From positions 1,931,855 through 1,995,854 of the forward strand of contig NZ_SBLB01000001.1 of NCBI RefSeq assembly GCF_004138325.1: a stretch of 64,000 nucleotides of DNA. The letters are read 5' to 3'. Origin of the DNA: Spirosoma sordidisoli. Its GTDB lineage: Bacteria > Bacteroidota > Bacteroidia > Cytophagales > Spirosomataceae. Positions 62,626-64,000 of the stretch are shown here, piece after piece. The first letter of the stretch is position 1, and each line of letters begins with the position of its first letter. Made by a program: the position numbers and the translations under genes. The notes beneath the pieces were generated by a model, which made no database searches, was not told the DNA's origin, and saw nothing but the letters and a program-made list of their open reading frames with translations.

Positions 62626-62760
62626 TCGGCATGAATGCCGACGCTAATCATGAATCGCCGATAGAACGATCCGGCCCGGCATAGCCATTCGTACAGGTTA
62701 TACCATCGCCAGGCCCCCACCCCGATGACCAATAACTAGCTCCGGCATTCATGCTGGGGC
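62626..62760 (+). repeat. REP-like unit C
   Basis: Left hairpin TCGGCATGAATGCCGA (62626-62641), right hairpin at 62739-62760 with G-T wobble pairs. Preceded by CATATCCCGTTTC, as in unit B. Confidence 0.85.
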
Positions 62761-62785
62761 AAACCCAATACCACGTATCGTGTCG

Positions 62786-62919
62786 TCGGCATGAATGCCG
62801 ACGCTAATCGTGAATCGCCGACAGAACGATCCGGCCCGGCATAGCCATTCGTACAGGTTATACCATCGCCACAACCCACCTCTCCGACCAATAAATAGCC
62901 CCGGCATTTATGCCGGGGC
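62786..62919 (+). repeat. REP-like unit D
   Basis: Left hairpin TCGGCATGAATGCCGA (62786-62801), right hairpin 62898-62919, fully paired GCCCCGGCA/TGCCGGGGC arms. 160 bp from the start of unit C. Confidence 0.85.
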
Positions 62920-62943
62920 AAACCCATTATGCATATCGTTTCA

Positions 62944-63064
62944 TCGGCATGAATGCCGACGCTGATCATGAATCGCCGATAGAACGATCCGGCCCGGGTT
63001 TACCCTTTTCATACCGTAACCTACTCCTACGACCAATAAATAGCCCCGGTATTCATACCGGGGC
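62944..63064 (+). repeat. REP-like unit E
   Basis: Left hairpin TCGGCATGAATGCCGA (62944-62959). Right hairpin 63043-63064 has GCCCCGGTA/TACCGGGGC arms: a C-to-T change in one arm is matched by G-to-A in the other. Last unit before the amidohydrolase. Confidence 0.85.
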
Positions 63065-63200
63065 AGGCATATCCAATTCCCGATGAACATTAATAGACCT
63101 GGTATCCAGGCAGGTGAATCTATAAGCCCATTAAGAATAATAATCCCTGACCATGAATCGAGCCGCCGTAAATTGTATATTGTCGGAAACAACCTTATCC

Positions 63201-64000
63201 ATGAAACGAATCATCTACCTCATCCTCAGTGTACTGATGCCGCTACTGGCGATCGGACAGCGGAAAGCCAAGCAACCTGCCGGGACCGACCGCGACCCAC
63301 TCGCCAAAATCAAAGCCGAAGCCGTAGCCGCCGTCGACGCCCGTAAAGACCAGGCTCAGCAGATCAACGACATGCTGTTCAGCTTCTCCGAACTGGGCTT
63401 CCAGGAACAGGAAACCTTTACCTACTTGACAACCCTACTCGAAAAAGAAGGCTTTACCATTCAGAAAAACATTTCAGGTATGCCGACGGCCTGGATCGCC
63501 ACCTGGGGCAGTGGTAAACCCGTCATCGCGATCGGCTCCGACGTCGACTGTATTCCTAAAGCCAGCCAGAAACCCGGCGTGGCCTACAAAGACCCCATCG
63601 TTGACGGGGCTCCCGGCCACGGCGAAGGCCATAACTCCGGACAGGCCCTGAACATCGTAGCGGCTCTGGCCGTGAAACAGCTGATGGAACGCGACAAAAT
63701 TCCCGGCACGCTCATGCTCTGGCCCGGCGTTGCCGAAGAACTCGTGGGGGCCAAAGCCTTTTATATCCGTGATGGCTATTTTAAGAATGTAGACGCCTGT
63801 ATCTTCACCCACGTGGGCGACAACCTGACCACCTCCTACGGCGATGCCGGTAATAACGGGCTGGTGTCGGTGAAATTCAATTTTGAAGGGTCAGCCGCCC
63901 ATGCAGCCGGAGCACCCTGGCGGGGAAAAAGTGCGCTCGACGCTGTAGAGCTGATGAACATCGGCTGGAACTACCGGCGCGAACACCTCGAACTAACCCA
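63201..64000 (+). CDS. M20-family amidohydrolase (partial)
   Basis: 266 codons visible; continues past the right edge. Signal peptide (MKRIIYLILSVLMPLLAIGQ), then M20/AbgB-like peptidase: LFSFSELGFQEQETFTYLTT, AWIATWGSGKPVIAIGSDVD, the metal-binding GHGEGHNSGQALNIVAALAV (about 145-164; His and Asn-Ser pattern), GTLMLWPGVAEELVGAKAFY (catalytic Glu pair) and the lid segment GSAAHAAGAPWRGKSALDAV. Probable periplasmic hydrolysis of N-acyl- or aminobenzoyl-amino acid conjugates. Substrate unknown. Confidence 0.9.
   Translation, partial: MKRIIYLILSVLMPLLAIGQRKAKQPAGTDRDPLAKIKAEAVAAVDARKDQAQQINDMLFSFSELGFQEQETFTYLTTLLEKEGFTIQKNISGMPTAWIATWGSGKPVIAIGSDVDCIPKASQKPGVAYKDPIVDGAPGHGEGHNSGQALNIVAALAVKQLMERDKIPGTLMLWPGVAEELVGAKAFYIRDGYFKNVDACIFTHVGDNLTTSYGDAGNNGLVSVKFNFEGSAAHAAGAPWRGKSALDAVELMNIGWNYRREHLELT

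Noticed and set aside
61822..63064. CRISPR array
   Set aside because: Units are 120-135 bp with hairpins at both ends, gaps of 21-25 bp share sequence, and no cas gene is near.

Overview
The window looks like chromosome of a Bacteroidota bacterium of the Cytophagales, most likely the Spirosoma/Fibrella group. I infer this from the roughly 55-60% GC coding sequence, the recurrent Bacteroidota -7 promoter box TAnnTTTG, the near absence of Shine-Dalgarno sites, the zinc-ligand-free Tgt, SdrD_B/Ig-repeat secreted adhesins, and exopolysaccharide sugar transferases with a four-cysteine insertion. No database search was possible, so genus is an inference.

Region 1 (1-9.7 kb, minus strand) is a tightly packed exopolysaccharide or O-antigen-type operon that runs off the left edge. 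In transcription order it holds Wzz-like chain-length protein, UDP-HexNAc 6-dehydrogenase, CgeB-like glycosyltransferase, Wzy-like polymerase, two GT4 enzymes, a Gfo/Idh/MocA oxidoreductase, WecB epimerase and a two-domain Zn-ADH/Gfo-type protein. Region 2 (9.8-14 kb) is housekeeping: tgt, a GT2 enzyme, rsmG, a small conserved protein and tRNA-Asn with promoter and terminator. Region 3 (14-16.7 kb) is a strongly AT-rich secreted coiled-coil protein next to the tRNA, followed by a decayed sigma-54 activator.

Region 4 (16.8-31.7 kb) holds a DUF1593-type secreted hydrolase, a secreted VWA protein with an internally duplicated helical module, a TolC-RND-MFP efflux operon divergent from an OmpR/histidine-kinase pair, a UPF0303 protein, and a phytanoyl-CoA dioxygenase-like protein divergent from an AraC regulator. 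Region 5 (32.4-42.5 kb) is a second exopolysaccharide locus, bracketed by stand-alone receiver proteins. It contains a pseudo-receiver/sugar-transferase fusion, six glycosyltransferases and a hexapeptide acyltransferase. Region 6 (43-50.6 kb) encodes two giant secreted Ig-repeat adhesins that share a Cys-rich C-terminal tail.

Region 7 (51-64 kb) holds a SNF2 helicase, small membrane proteins, an OMP gene with a G10 tract, a PyrR-like phosphoribosyltransferase, a DPP IV-type peptidase, a nitrilase, a Dabb protein, icd and the start of an M20 amidohydrolase. Between icd and the amidohydrolase is the most interesting structure: an HUH (Y1) transposase gene placed inside a five-copy array of ~155-bp units, each bounded by two different hairpins. 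This looks like a REP/RAYT-type mobile or domesticated system. Several other intergenic gaps carry related dispersed palindromic repeats (10.9-11.2, 13.3, 37.5-37.9, 41.7-41.9 and 55.4 kb), so the genome seems rich in non-autonomous palindromic elements.
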